Source: Clostridium weizhouense
GTDB lineage: Bacteria > Bacillota > Clostridia > Clostridiales > Clostridiaceae
Length of the DNA: 64,000 nucleotides
Direction: 5' to 3'
NCBI RefSeq assembly: GCF_019431045.1
Contig: NZ_JAHXPT010000005.1
Coordinates: 156,191 to 220,190 of the forward strand
Below are positions 1 to 9,831 of this stretch, in pieces. A model generated the notes under the pieces. The model searched no databases. It was not told the origin of the DNA and was given only the letters and a program-made list of their open reading frames with translations. How positions within the stretch are numbered: position 1 is the stretch's first letter; the number at the start of each line of letters is the position of its first letter. The translations under genes were made by a program, and so were the position numbers.

Positions 1-3000
1 CCAGGATTAGTAATAGTAACAGTATAAGTTAATACTTCACCAACAACTGCAGATGATTTATCAACTGATTTAGTATTTTCGAGAACAGTTGTATAAACAG
101 TATTTGTTTGAGTTGGTGTTCCATTAGGAATCGTTACAGTTCCTGTGTTTTGAATAGGATTAGGATTAGGTACAGTATTTCCTATTTTAACTTGCCAACT
201 AATAGTTACAGTTTGACCTGGATTTATTGTAGTAATTGTAATTCCTGTTTGAGGATTTAATCCAGTATATGGTACATTTACTGACAAATTATCATTGTAA
301 GTTGTTCCAGCTGGAATTGGATCTGTAAATAACACATTATTAACTGCCTCAGTTCCAGAATTAGTAATAGTGGCAGTATAAGTTATTACTTCACCTATAT
401 TTGCAAAAACTTTATTAACTGCTTTAGCAATTTCAAGAACTGTTGTGGTTGCTGGAGGTGTTGGAGTTGGAGTTCCTCCTGGTACTGTTATTTCACCTAT
501 ATTGGTTATTGGATTTGCAGAAGTATCTACAACTGTGACTTGCCATGTTATAGTTACAGTTTCACCAGGGTTTATTGTAGTAATTGTAAGTCCACTTTGA
601 GGATCTGTTCCTGTATAACCTGTACTTACTGATAAATTATTATTATAAATAGTTCCTTGAGGTACATCATCTATAAAGTACACATTATTAACTGCCTGAG
701 TTCCAGGGTTATTAATAGTAACAGTATAAGTTAGAACTTCACCAACATTTGCAAAATCCTTATCTACTGATTTAGTATTTTCAAGGACAGCTGTATAAAC
801 AGTATTTGTGTCAGTTGGAGTTCCATTAGGAATAGTTACAGTTCCTGTGTTTGGAATAGGATTAGGAGTTGGAAGCACATCCCCTATTTTAACTTGCCAA
901 GATATAGTTATAGTTTGACCAGAATTTATAGTTGTAATTGTGAGTCCTGTTTGAGGATCTGTTCCTGTATAGCCTGTACTTACGGATAGATTATCATTAT
1001 AAGTTGTTCCAGCTGGAATTGGATCTTGGAAGAATACATTACTTACTGCAGTTGAACCAGGATTGGTTATACTTACAGTATAAGTTATTACTTCACCTAC
1101 ATTTGCAACAGTTTTATCAACTGCTTTTAAGATCTCAATTACTGTTGTTTCTGCTGGGGGTGTTGGTGATGGTGTCCCACCTGGTACTGTTATTTCACCT
1201 ATATTGATTATTGGATTTACAGAAGTATCGATAACTATAACTTGCCAAGATATAGTTACAGTCTCACCTGGATTTATAGTTGTTATTGTAAGTCCTGTTT
1301 GAGGGTCTGTTCCTGTATAACCTGTACTTACAGATAGATTATTATTATAAGTTGTTCCAGCTGGAATTGGATCTTGGAAAAATACATTATTTACTGCCCC
1401 AATTCCAGGGTTAGTAATAGTTACAGTATAGGTTAGAGTTTCACCAGCATTTGCAAAACTTTTATCTACTGATTTAGTATTTTCAAGGACTGTTGTTTCT
1501 ACAGGTGGAGTTGGTGTTGGAGTTCCTCCAGGTACTGTTATTTCAGCTATATTAGTTATTGGATTTGCAGAAGTGTCTACCACTGTAACTTGCCATATTA
1601 TAGTTACAGTTTCTCCAGGATTTATTGTAGTTATAGTTAGTCCTGTTTGAGGATCTGTTCCGGTATAACCTGTACTTACTGATAAGTTATCATTATAAGT
1701 TGTTCCAGCTGGAATTGGATCTTGGAAGAATACATTATTAACTGGATCAGTTCCAGGATTAGTAATAGTAGCAGTATAAGTTAAAATATCTCCAACATTT
1801 GCAAAATCCTTATCTACTGATTTAGTATTTTCAAGAACAGCTGTAAAAACAGTGTTACTTTGTATTGGAACTCCACCATCTATGGATGCTGTTCCAGTGT
1901 TTGGAATAGGATTTGGAGTTGGAAGCACATCCCCTATCTTGACTTCCCAACTAATAGTTACAGTTTGACCTGGATTTATTGTAGTTATAGTTAAGCCACT
2001 TTGAGGATCAGTGCCTGTATATCCTGTACTGACTGATAAATTATCATTATAAGTTGTTCCTGAAGGAATTGGATCGGTAAATAATACATTATTAAGAGCT
2101 ACTGTTTCCGGATTTCTAATAGTTACAGTATAAGTTAAAACTTCACCAACATTTGCAAAAGCTTTATCTACTGATTTATTTATTTCAACAAGGGGATCTC
2201 TTATTACTAGATAGTAATCTTCAACCTCTCCATCATTTGCTGGGCCTATGCTTCTTGTATCTAATAATGTTGGATCTGCAGCATTACCATTTACTAAATT
2301 ATCAGTTGTAAGTCTTAGTCTTACAAAAGTATGATCTGGTGTTATACCAGCAGGTACAGTAAAGTTTAAAACTACCTGTTGAGTAGATGCAGAAGTTGGA
2401 ATTACTTGAACAGAAGCAGCTTCATTCCCTTCAAATATACCATCTTGATTAAAATCTATCCAAGCATATAAATTAGCAGAAGCTCCCGTATTTATAGGAT
2501 TTGTAACTGTTACAGTTAAGGAATAATTTGTATTAATTGTTAATAAGTCAGGAAGAGGAACTGCTAAACCATCATCTTGAATATTTTGTGGAATATCATC
2601 TCCTGTTGCATCAGTAGTTGTATTTGCATATGCATTAATCTCACTTGTTACTTGTGTTCCTAAAACTAAACCATTCAGTATTTGATGTCTAGGACCATTA
2701 TTTGCAAGTAGTGTTGAATAATCATCCGGACCATTTCCAGCAGTTGGGTCAGGTGCATCACCAAAATCTATTTCAACTAAAGCATTAGCACACATAGCTC
2801 CGTCATTACCACTTGATGAAACAGTTTGTGAAAAAGTTTCAGCAGTGGCATTAGTACCAGAAAAAGTTATACGATAAATAACTCCTGTATCATTATTGAT
2901 AGCATATAAAGTACCACTAGCATCCATAAACATAGCTCCATATGCAGCAGTACTTGTTGGTAAACCTGTTGTTGTAAAAGTTGTTACGCTACCAGTAGTT

Positions 3001-3899
3001 GGATCTATTCTTATCACTTCAGGATTAGTAGTTGTATAATCTATTGAATACAAATAACCATCATTTAAATTCCATGCCCAGTCTGCTATAGTAACAGAGG
3101 ATTGAAGTGTATTTCCATAAGGTGATGTATCTACTATATAGCCATTTTGAGGATCAAGTAATTGACCAAATGTAGATGAATTTTGATCTACATCAATTAC
3201 ATAATACCTGTCATTTGTAGTATTATATACAAATAGATGACCATCATTATCTATATCTCCTACAATAAAATTAGCTGGATTTGATGGCAAATTAGGAACA
3301 ACTCCAAAATCAGTTACAGTACCATCTTCTGCCACTCTTAAAAGATGTTCAGTATTAATATCAATACCATATATCATATTGTCTAAAGAATTATATCCAA
3401 TAGCATTAATATTATATCCAATATTTGAGTCTATAAGAGTTACATCACCTGTTACTAAATTAATTTTTAAAAATTGGCTATTAAGACCTGGACCTGGGGT
3501 AGCAACTTGATATCCAATTGCTGAACAAATAAAGGTATCTGGATTATCATGACCAAAATTTGCTGCAGTTACGGTTTGATTATTTGTTATATTGGTTGCA
3601 GTTACAGTAACTGTATCAGTTCTAAAGGTACTTGAATTGGTAAATCCTGCTGGTTGGCCAAAAGTTGTTGGTGGACATGTAGCTCCAGGATTTATAGCTG
3701 TTTCATAGATAGTATAAGTTCCAGCTATATTAATATTTGTAAAAGTATATATACCAGATACATTAGTTTGGACTGTTGTACATACACCATTAGGATTTCT
3801 CAAAACTACATAGGCACTAGGTATTCCAGGCTCACCTGGATCATATACACCATTATGGTTTAAGTCATCAAAGACTCTTCCAGTAATAGTTGCAGCCAT
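1..3899 (-). CDS. Giant DUF11-repeat surface protein (partial, C-terminus outside window)
   Basis: The frame is open from an ATG at 3899 (preceded by AAAGGAGTGATTAATAT) to the window edge, at least 1299 residues. Order from the N-terminus: an SdrD/Cna B-like domain (about 1-75, starting MAATITGRVFDDLNHNGVYD); a region rich in YxID/G turns at about 95-370 that looks like a DUF6923-type beta propeller; a GEVED domain (about 375-563, from IDFGDAPD to DGEVEDYYL); then tandem DUF11 repeats of about 118 residues, each with KSVDK, GEVLTYTVTITNPG, NVFFxDPIPAGTTYN and TTINPGxTVTISWQV. There is no signal peptide, which is unusual for a surface adhesin and fits a protein made in the mother cell and assembled on the spore. 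Two SPOCS/DUF3794 genes start divergently at 4430. Domain calls are confident; the spore role is inference. Anchor or sorting signals, if any, lie beyond the edge. Confidence 0.88.
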   Translation of the reverse strand, partial: MAATITGRVFDDLNHNGVYDPGEPGIPSAYVVLRNPNGVCTTVQTNVSGIYTFTNINIAGTYTIYETAINPGATCPPTTFGQPAGFTNSSTFRTDTVTVTATNITNNQTVTAANFGHDNPDTFICSAIGYQVATPGPGLNSQFLKINLVTGDVTLIDSNIGYNINAIGYNSLDNMIYGIDINTEHLLRVAEDGTVTDFGVVPNLPSNPANFIVGDIDNDGHLFVYNTTNDRYYVIDVDQNSSTFGQLLDPQNGYIVDTSPYGNTLQSSVTIADWAWNLNDGYLYSIDYTTTNPEVIRIDPTTGSVTTFTTTGLPTSTAAYGAMFMDASGTLYAINNDTGVIYRITFSGTNATAETFSQTVSSSGNDGAMCANALVEIDFGDAPDPTAGNGPDDYSTLLANNGPRHQILNGLVLGTQVTSEINAYANTTTDATGDDIPQNIQDDGLAVPLPDLLTINTNYSLTVTVTNPINTGASANLYAWIDFNQDGIFEGNEAASVQVIPTSASTQQVVLNFTVPAGITPDHTFVRLRLTTDNLVNGNAADPTLLDTRSIGPANDGEVEDYYLVIRDPLVEINKSVDKAFANVGEVLTYTVTIRNPETVALNNVLFTDPIPSGTTYNDNLSVSTGYTGTDPQSGLTITTINPGQTVTISWEVKIGDVLPTPNPIPNTGTASIDGGVPIQSNTVFTAVLENTKSVDKDFANVGDILTYTATITNPGTDPVNNVFFQDPIPAGTTYNDNLSVSTGYTGTDPQTGLTITTINPGETVTIIWQVTVVDTSANPITNIAEITVPGGTPTPTPPVETTVLENTKSVDKSFANAGETLTYTVTITNPGIGAVNNVFFQDPIPAGTTYNNNLSVSTGYTGTDPQTGLTITTINPGETVTISWQVIVIDTSVNPIINIGEITVPGGTPSPTPPAETTVIEILKAVDKTVANVGEVITYTVSITNPGSTAVSNVFFQDPIPAGTTYNDNLSVSTGYTGTDPQTGLTITTINSGQTITISWQVKIGDVLPTPNPIPNTGTVTIPNGTPTDTNTVYTAVLENTKSVDKDFANVGEVLTYTVTINNPGTQAVNNVYFIDDVPQGTIYNNNLSVSTGYTGTDPQSGLTITTINPGETVTITWQVTVVDTSANPITNIGEITVPGGTPTPTPPATTTVLEIAKAVNKVFANIGEVITYTATITNSGTEAVNNVLFTDPIPAGTTYNDNLSVNVPYTGLNPQTGITITTINPGQTVTISWQVKIGNTVPNPNPIQNTGTVTIPNGTPTQTNTVYTTVLENTKSVDKSSAVVGEVLTYTVTITNP
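58..2185 (-). repeat. Tandem DUF11 coding repeats, about 350-bp period
   Basis: Seven occurrences of the KSVDK-encoding sequence lie near 58, 415, 768, 1108, 1461, 1811 and 2164, giving units of about 340-357 bp: six complete and a seventh cut by the window edge. Two unit subtypes alternate irregularly. One has a KIGDVLPTPNPIPNTGT-like linker; the other a VVDTSANPITNIGEITVPGG-like linker followed by a proline/threonine stretch. Near-identical units of this kind are prone to recombination and to assembly collapse. Confidence 0.9.
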
Positions 3900-4375
3900 A
3901 TATTAATCACTCCTTTAATAATAAATTTTAACATTTACAAATAGCATTAAAAACTTCTAAATTCTGCTACAATCTAACTTATATTTTTTACAGTATCAAT
4001 ATAAACATTAATTTAGAATCTATTAGAATCTATTAGAATGTATTAACTTGCCATATCAACCCGGTTAATTTCTTTAAACAGTTGCATTTGATATTTTAGA
4101 ATTGTTAATGCTATAATGTTTAATAAAATCTTATTTAATTCTTTACATAGACTTTTTTTTCCTAAAAAAGACTCTAATCTATATTATTCTAAAATTCATT
4201 TTTGGTTATATATTATTCAAATTTAACTGATAGTTAATATAAATTATTTCTATAACTATTCATCTATAATATAAATTTTAAATTCAAATACCTATAAATA
4301 GACTCTCATCTTTTGAAATCTACCAAAACTACTAATTTAAATTAATCTTTTAAGTTTAACAACATTATATATTTA
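3900..4375. other. Divergent intergenic region between the DUF11 and SPOCS genes
   Basis: AT-rich spacer. It holds the ribosome binding site of the leftward gene next to 3900 and a short tandem repeat of TTAGAATCTA (three near copies, about 4013-4042). No convincing promoter for the leftward gene was found. Confidence 0.5.
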
Positions 4376-4402
4376 ACCAATTTTTTATTAACGCATATAT
4401 TA
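4376..4402 (+). promoter_or_regulatory. Candidate sigma-K-type promoter
   Basis: AC at 4376-4377, a 16-nt spacer and CATATATTA at 4394-4402 match the published sigma-K pattern AC-N16/17-CATANNNTA. The predicted start is about 20 nt before the ribosome binding site (AGGAGG) of the SPOCS gene at 4430. The match is seen in the sequence; use by sigma-K is inference, though the spore-type product agrees. Confidence 0.5.
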
Positions 4403-4429
4403 ATACTATGAAAAATTAGGAGGTGCTTT

Positions 4430-4900
4430 ATGAAAAATGTTAAAAGAGGACTTATTGAATATATCGGAATAGAAAAATGTCCAATAAAAAATAAGAAAAA
4501 CTTTAATCAAATTAATATAGAGCAGATAGTATGTATTCCAAACCAAAAACCAGATATGGAACAAATAAATACAGTATCAGTTAAAGGGTTGGTGACAGAT
4601 TATGAAATAGTTAATACACCAATTGGTTCATCTATAGAAGGTCAAATTATGACAGGTTATAAATTATTAGTTTGTGGAGATATAAAAATCAAGGTAAAAT
4701 ATATAGCATGTGAGCCAACTCAAACAGTTCATACTGCACATTTTTGTTTTCCTTTCTGTAACTATTTAGTTTTACCATCAGACTTTAATCCTAATATTAA
4801 AATAAATCCAAGTATATTAATTGAAGATATATTTTCAGATCAATTAGATAATAAGTGTATTTACAACAATATAACTATTCTACTAATAGCTGATATATAA
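4430..4900 (+). CDS. SPOCS/DUF3794 domain protein, probable spore coat or exosporium component
   Basis: 156 residues, essentially one SPOCS (DUF3794) domain, the module found in SipL and in many clostridial spore and peptidoglycan-associated proteins. Typical features are the early PNQKPDMEQI stretch, the central EGQIMTGYKLLVCGDIKIKV strand pair and the later YIACEPTQTVHTAHF segment. No signal peptide or membrane segment. The start is fixed by AGGAGGTGCTTT just before the ATG. It is followed 15 nt later by a second SPOCS gene, so the two are probably one transcript. Sigma-K-like promoter upstream and divergent DUF11 giant protein; a shared role on the spore surface is inference. Confidence 0.75.
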   Translation: MKNVKRGLIEYIGIEKCPIKNKKNFNQINIEQIVCIPNQKPDMEQINTVSVKGLVTDYEIVNTPIGSSIEGQIMTGYKLLVCGDIKIKVKYIACEPTQTVHTAHFCFPFCNYLVLPSDFNPNIKINPSILIEDIFSDQLDNKCIYNNITILLIADI

Positions 4901-4915
4901 TAAGGAGCTGAAATT

Positions 4916-5401
4916 ATGAGATGCAAAGTACAAACTAATATCAATCAAAAACTATTGCCATCACAGGTAAAATATTTTAAAGAAGAAATAATAAACGAAA
5001 TATTAACAATTATATCTGAAAAACCAAATATTGAAAGAATATTGAATGTAGTAGTAGATCCCAAAATAGTAAGTATGAAATTAATTGAAACAGAAGAAGG
5101 ATATTCTAATGAAGGTCAAAGATTAGCTGGATATAAGTTAATTATTGAATTAAATATTAAAGAAAAAATAACTTATGTAGCAGATGAAAAAACTCAAAGT
5201 GTTCATGTTGCCTATTTTGAAAATATGAAAAGTTTATTTATAGTTCTTCCTAAGGAAATTAATTGTATAAATACTTGTGAGTTATTTAGAAGTAATAGAA
5301 TTTTTGTAACCCCTTACGTTGAAGCAGTTAAAGCTAGAAAATTAGATTGTAGAAATATTCATAAATGCATACTGTTACTTGTAAATGCAATTATATGTTA
5401 A
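4916..5401 (+). CDS. SPOCS/DUF3794 domain protein, second copy
   Basis: 161 residues, paralogous to the gene before it: KPNIERILNVVVDPKIV, EGQRLAGYKLIIELNIKEKI and YVADEKTQSVHVAYF align with the corresponding parts of the upstream protein. It carries three cysteines in the last third (CINTC and the C-terminal IIC). Ribosome binding site AAGGAG 8 nt before the ATG. Probably co-transcribed with the 4430 gene and, by inference, part of the same spore-surface set as the DUF11 protein. No other domain is visible. Confidence 0.72.
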   Translation: MRCKVQTNINQKLLPSQVKYFKEEIINEILTIISEKPNIERILNVVVDPKIVSMKLIETEEGYSNEGQRLAGYKLIIELNIKEKITYVADEKTQSVHVAYFENMKSLFIVLPKEINCINTCELFRSNRIFVTPYVEAVKARKLDCRNIHKCILLLVNAIIC

Positions 5402-5644
5402 AGTAATATTTAATATTATATCAATTTAATTATAAATTAAGAAAATCAAATAATAAAATAACAAATCTAGACATAACTACTGCAAATAATAGCTTTATAG
5501 TATTAAAGAACACAGAAAAATTATACTATATAATTTAATATAAATGTTATAGATATAATATTGTATTCATAACATTTTTATCACTAATGAATTATTGATA
5601 AAAATAATTATTTTTTACAAATCTCATTTTAAAATATAAAAAAT

Positions 5645-5696
5645 CACCTTTCTTTTATATAATTGGTTTACATACACAATTTACAAAAGAAAGGTG
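5645..5696. terminator. Intrinsic terminator between convergent genes
   Basis: CACCTTTCTTTT at 5645-5656 is perfectly complementary to AAAAGAAAGGTG at 5685-5696. On the minus strand the stem is followed by a run of six T, so it best fits the antiporter gene; it may also stop rightward transcripts. The rest of 5402-5764 is AT-rich with no gene seen. Confidence 0.7.
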
Positions 5697-5711
5697 TTTC
5701 TATCATAAAAA

Positions 5712-5751
5712 AATCAACAAAATTATTTATATAAATTTTATTGATATTTTT
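5712..5751 (+). terminator. Second hairpin with T-run
   Basis: AATCAACAAAATT (5712-5724) pairs with AATTTTATTGAT (5734-5745), followed on the plus strand by ATTTTTT. Placed to stop rightward transcription from the SPOCS genes before the convergent antiporter gene. Confidence 0.5.
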
Positions 5752-5764
5752 TATATAAGTTATG

Positions 5765-7195
5765 TTAGTTTGTAACCATATCTACCATTTCTTCTTCATT
5801 AGCCTTAATTCCAGCTAAAAGAAGAATATCCCCTTTTTTTAATATAGTTTCTCCATTTGGAAGAATCTCTTCAAAGCCTCTCATTATCATAACTATTCTA
5901 CAACTTGGTGGAAACTTAATTTCTTTAAGAGGTTTATCAAATAAATCAGAGTTCGTTAAAACTTTTTCCCTTATACATATTTTATCTAAAGCAGATGATT
6001 TCTTTATTACAATTCCATCATATTTAAAAATCTTGTCAAATAAAATAGGGAATATAAAACAAGATATTATGGTAGTTACTATAAATAAGGTATACACTGA
6101 ATCACTTATTATATTTAAAGAATGAGCAATTTGTAATCCAACTATCATCAAACTTAATTGACTTGAAAGTATAAATCCACCACTTACTGCTTTATTGGTT
6201 CCAAATAAAAAAGATAATAACAATGAAGCAACAGATTTTACTACATAAAATGCTATAAGTAATAATGGTATAAATTCTAACATTTTAATATTATTAAACA
6301 TTGTTTTTATATCTAGATTTACACCCAATTGTATAAAAAATATTGGTATCAAAAACCCATATCCTATTATATCTAATTTTTCTTTTAAATCTTCACGCTT
6401 ATATCCTGAAATAAGTGAAAATATTACCCCAGCTAAAAAAGATCCCATTATAATTTCTGCTCCTAAAGCATGAGATACAGAAACTAAAATAATAATCAAA
6501 GCAAAAGCAGCCCTTACTTCTATGTGAAGCCCTTTAAAATTTTCAATACTAAAGCTAAGCTTTTTTATTGATTTCTTTATAAGAGTATATATTAAGTAAG
6601 CAAGTGCAATTAATATCGTAAATAAAAAGTTCTTATAACTAAGACCTGAATCTATTATTGTTGATAAAATTGTCATTGCAATTAAACATACAAATTCACA
6701 CAATAATGAAAAAATCAATAATGTTTGACCATAATCAGAATCAAGTAAATTTCTTTCCTTAAGTAAAGGAACTAATAGTCCTGGTGCTGTCGCTGTTAAA
6801 AGAAAAGTAGAAAAAAATACATCTTTTATTATTCCAACTCTAACAAAATAAACTGATATTCCAAAAGATACAACCAATGAAATTATAAGCATAGCAAAAC
6901 ATACTAATAAGGTCTTTATTGTTTTATTACCATTTTCATCTGATTTAAATTGATTGAAATCTATCTCCAATCCACTAAGAAACATCAAATAAGCTAAGCC
7001 TAAATTAGAAAGAAAGATAATCCATACATCTTCATGTACTAAATTAAGAAAGCTCTTTCCAAAGATAAGTCCAACAAATATTTCTCCAACCACAAAAGGT
7101 ATCTTTACTTTTTTAAATGAATTAATCAATAATGGTGTTATAAATGCTAATACTGAAATTATCAGAATAGATTCAAAATTAATAATTTCTTCCAT
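5765..7195 (-). CDS. Monovalent cation:proton antiporter, CPA2 family
   Basis: 476 residues with about 12 hydrophobic segments from residue 8 to about 385, then a cytoplasmic tail (about 395-476) resembling a TrkA-C/RCK_C domain (IVMIMRGFEEILPNGETILKKGDILLLAG). The N-terminal segment PFVVGEIFVGLIFG and the central HALGAEIIMGSFLAGVIFS match the KefB/Na+-H+ exchanger fold. It should exchange Na+ or K+ for protons across the cytoplasmic membrane; the ion cannot be told from sequence. The ATG at 7195 has AGGAGAGG five nt upstream. Single gene with a terminator about 100 nt after the stop. Confidence 0.85.
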   Translation of the reverse strand: MEEIINFESILIISVLAFITPLLINSFKKVKIPFVVGEIFVGLIFGKSFLNLVHEDVWIIFLSNLGLAYLMFLSGLEIDFNQFKSDENGNKTIKTLLVCFAMLIISLVVSFGISVYFVRVGIIKDVFFSTFLLTATAPGLLVPLLKERNLLDSDYGQTLLIFSLLCEFVCLIAMTILSTIIDSGLSYKNFLFTILIALAYLIYTLIKKSIKKLSFSIENFKGLHIEVRAAFALIIILVSVSHALGAEIIMGSFLAGVIFSLISGYKREDLKEKLDIIGYGFLIPIFFIQLGVNLDIKTMFNNIKMLEFIPLLLIAFYVVKSVASLLLSFLFGTNKAVSGGFILSSQLSLMIVGLQIAHSLNIISDSVYTLFIVTTIISCFIFPILFDKIFKYDGIVIKKSSALDKICIREKVLTNSDLFDKPLKEIKFPPSCRIVMIMRGFEEILPNGETILKKGDILLLAGIKANEEEMVDMVTN

Positions 7196-7378
7196 GAAAC
7201 CCTCTCCTATTAATATAGATTTCTTCTCTTCATATATTCTCTCACCATTTTAAAATTATATAAATTTCTAAAAACTATTAAATACTTATATAACTTCAAT
7301 CATTATATTGTATATTAATAATACTTGCAAATATATAATATTATTCTCAAAAAAATGTTTATATTTTTTTCATTAGAT

Positions 7379-8398
7379 TTAAAAATAGTAGCATTCACCA
7401 CTACATTTACCATTAAATAACTTATCTTTTACGCTTTCTTTATAAACCTTATTATCCTTAATATTATCTAACATATTTATAGCTTTTTTTAGGTTTTGCA
7501 CATCCTTTTCCATATTATTAATAGAATTCCCTCTTCCAACTACTTTTAAATGCGTAACACCAGATTCTTTTAATCTTTTTAAAGAACATAATCCGCAGCC
7601 TGTCCCTCCAAGAATATATAAATCTTCAGTTTCATCTTCATTTTCTATATCATATTCGTTTTTCAAATAAAATTCTTCATTCTCTTTCTCATCCAACTCT
7701 TTATAATAAGTTTCAAGTTTCCTATCAACTTCCTTGAAATTATCTATATCTTTACTCACTTTTGATAAATAATATGGAATTTTACATAAATGTATCATCT
7801 CATCACAATGTAGAGAATTGCAAAAAGCACCAGTATAATGACATCTCTCATTTAAAATAAATGCTTCATACTCTAGATTTTTTACTGTATTATTACTTAT
7901 ACATGATTTCATATCTTCAATTGAATTTTTTCTATGAAATATGTAACGGGATAGATTTAGTTTATTAAAAAAATCAATAGAAAGACTATTTAATTCAGCA
8001 CATTCTCCACTTAAATGTATAGAACATTTTATATTATTTTCTTTCAAATATAATATAAGTGCAATATCTGCTATAATAAAATCATTAAAACCGATATGTA
8101 TTAAATCTTTTATTATTTTAGCTATCATTTCATATTGTTCTTCTAGGTAATATAAATAATTAAAAGTTATACTTACAGGAACCTTATATACATCAACCAT
8201 TTTTCTTAGTATTTTCATATCCTCAAAAGAACTTATCTGAATATTATAATAAAGCACTTCTCTTCTATTTAAAGGAAACAGGTTGCCATATTTTTTATTC
8301 CATTCATAAGGAACATACCCACAAAATACTTCATCTGCTCCTGCTTTTACCAATGTTATATAATCATCAATACATCCTAATCCTGCTACTATCTTCAT
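7379..8398 (-). CDS. U32 family peptidase-like protein
   Basis: 339 residues. Family hallmarks are the N-terminal GADEVFCGYVP, the middle NDFIIADIALILYLKE and SIHLSGECAELNSLS, and the C-terminal GGTGCGLCSLKRLKESGVTHLKVVGRG. Cysteines at GCGLC and the terminal GKCSGECYYF tail could bind a metal or Fe-S cluster as in other U32 proteins, several of which act in RNA or cofactor modification rather than proteolysis. Ribosome binding site AGGAGG 10 nt before the ATG. Downstream of another U32-like gene (stop at 8478), with a hairpin between them. The substrate is unknown. Confidence 0.75.
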   Translation of the reverse strand: MKIVAGLGCIDDYITLVKAGADEVFCGYVPYEWNKKYGNLFPLNRREVLYYNIQISSFEDMKILRKMVDVYKVPVSITFNYLYYLEEQYEMIAKIIKDLIHIGFNDFIIADIALILYLKENNIKCSIHLSGECAELNSLSIDFFNKLNLSRYIFHRKNSIEDMKSCISNNTVKNLEYEAFILNERCHYTGAFCNSLHCDEMIHLCKIPYYLSKVSKDIDNFKEVDRKLETYYKELDEKENEEFYLKNEYDIENEDETEDLYILGGTGCGLCSLKRLKESGVTHLKVVGRGNSINNMEKDVQNLKKAINMLDNIKDNKVYKESVKDKLFNGKCSGECYYF

Positions 8399-8424
8399 TG
8401 TATTTTCCTCCTAAGTAAATGAAA

Positions 8425-8460
8425 GAAAATAATAGACCTGAGTGCTTGTCTATTATTTTC
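8425..8460 (-). terminator. Hairpin between the two U32-like genes
   Basis: GAAAATAATAGAC (8425-8437) and GTCTATTATTTTC (8448-8460) form a perfect 13-bp stem with a 10-nt loop, 18 nt after the stop of the upstream gene. The following tract on the minus strand is only partly T-rich, so it may attenuate rather than abolish transcription into the 8398 gene. Confidence 0.55.
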
Positions 8461-8477
8461 TTAATTGTACCTTATAT

Positions 8478-9818
8478 TCATATAAAATTTAAGACTATTC
8501 TATCTATACCACTATTTATATATTGCTCTAACTTTTTTGAACTTTTAAGTAAGGTATCATCAAATCCAAATAAAGAATTATATCTTCCAATCATTTTTAA
8601 ATGTTTTGGATACATAAATACATAATCATTACAATAATTTGGACAGCCATCAACAAGCTTTTGATTTCCTCTATCCATTGTTTTACACATTGCATATAGT
8701 GGACAATATTGTGATGTATTTGTTTGATAAAAAGGAATATGCATACTATGGCATCCTTCTGCAATAGAAATTTTATACCCACAATTTTCATATTCATATC
8801 GTTCAATATTACAGTCTTTAAGAAATTTATTAAAAATTGAACTATCAAGGCTATTTTTTGATATAAGTTCCTTATTCTCCATATATCCATTCTTATAAAT
8901 ATATCTTGGATCTTTCTTTCTCTTATTTAATAAAACTCCTAGTGATAAATTAAAATAATCTGTTTTATCTTCAACCAATTTTATCATTCCAAAATCATTT
9001 ATTATGATCTCTATTTTCATATTATTTTCATCACACCAATTATATACTTCATTTATAATATCTTTTGTTTTTTCTATATAATTTTCTCTCATATATGTAA
9101 AACATAATGTTATCTGAAGCTTTTCTTCTTTACCTTTTTTAAGCATATTCTTTAATAAATTCATGTCTGGAAATAAATTGTGACAAAATTGATTTCCAAT
9201 ATAAAGCCTTGTAATATCTTTTTGAAACAACTTATAATTATCTAAAAAATTTCCCTTTAAATAATCATCCTTAAAATTCTTGATATCCTTGTCCATATAG
9301 TTTTTATATAAAATATAATTATCTAAAGTAATAGCTAATTCTACTTTATTAATAATATTTTCATTCCAAGTTGTATAATCTAATTCTGTCATCCAATCCT
9401 TTTTTTGCTCTAAATAATACTCATAAAATTCATAATCTAATTCTGCTGGATACCCAACCATTTCTTTTGAAAATTCGTTTTCGTCTCCAAAAGCTTTTAA
9501 CACAACATATCTTGAATAATTTTTAAAAATATTTCTTACATTATGTACATATTCTTGTGATTTAATAGAAAAAACATATGTTAAACTAAAATTCATTTCA
9601 CTTTTTTCTATAATACTGTAGTCTTTTATTATTACTTCCTCGTATCTAAATTCATCAAATATATAAAATGCTACTTTTATATAAGCTATCTTTTCTATTT
9701 CCTCAGTTACACGAATAGTTAACTTTTCAGGAGATATTTTTAATATACTTACTTCTCTGTCATCTAATAAACAACTTACGAGTCCTGATGGTAAAAATTC
9801 AACTTCTTCCTTTTCCAA
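8478..9818 (-). CDS. U32-like TIM-barrel protein with extra N-terminal domain, function unknown
   Basis: 446 residues from a TTG at 9818, chosen because a strong AGGAGG lies 7 nt upstream; a longer reading from an ATG at 9857 would place this site inside the gene. The first about 110 residues are beta-rich (LPSGLVSCLLDDREVSILKI) and might be a PilZ-like domain, but key PilZ arginines are not evident. The second half resembles U32 proteins: MKIEIIINDFGMIKLV and LGVLLNKRKKDPRY correspond to the NDWG...LG..LNK..RDPR region of that family. Cysteines in YENCGYKIS, AEGCHSM, YCPLYAMC and GCPNYC may form a metal or Fe-S site. It sits upstream of a second U32-like gene on the same strand, so a shared modification pathway is plausible. 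Confidence 0.5.
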   Translation of the reverse strand: MEKEEVEFLPSGLVSCLLDDREVSILKISPEKLTIRVTEEIEKIAYIKVAFYIFDEFRYEEVIIKDYSIIEKSEMNFSLTYVFSIKSQEYVHNVRNIFKNYSRYVVLKAFGDENEFSKEMVGYPAELDYEFYEYYLEQKKDWMTELDYTTWNENIINKVELAITLDNYILYKNYMDKDIKNFKDDYLKGNFLDNYKLFQKDITRLYIGNQFCHNLFPDMNLLKNMLKKGKEEKLQITLCFTYMRENYIEKTKDIINEVYNWCDENNMKIEIIINDFGMIKLVEDKTDYFNLSLGVLLNKRKKDPRYIYKNGYMENKELISKNSLDSSIFNKFLKDCNIERYEYENCGYKISIAEGCHSMHIPFYQTNTSQYCPLYAMCKTMDRGNQKLVDGCPNYCNDYVFMYPKHLKMIGRYNSLFGFDDTLLKSSKKLEQYINSGIDRIVLNFI

Positions 9819-9831
9819 AATAGTACCTCCT

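Noticed and set aside
58..2185. Regular about 350-bp repeats could suggest a CRISPR-like array
   Set aside because: They are in frame within one long coding sequence, the period is far too long, and the units encode DUF11 domains.
8597..8890. Minus-strand 97-codon frame overlapping the U32-like gene
   Set aside because: Out-of-frame shadow without its own start signal.
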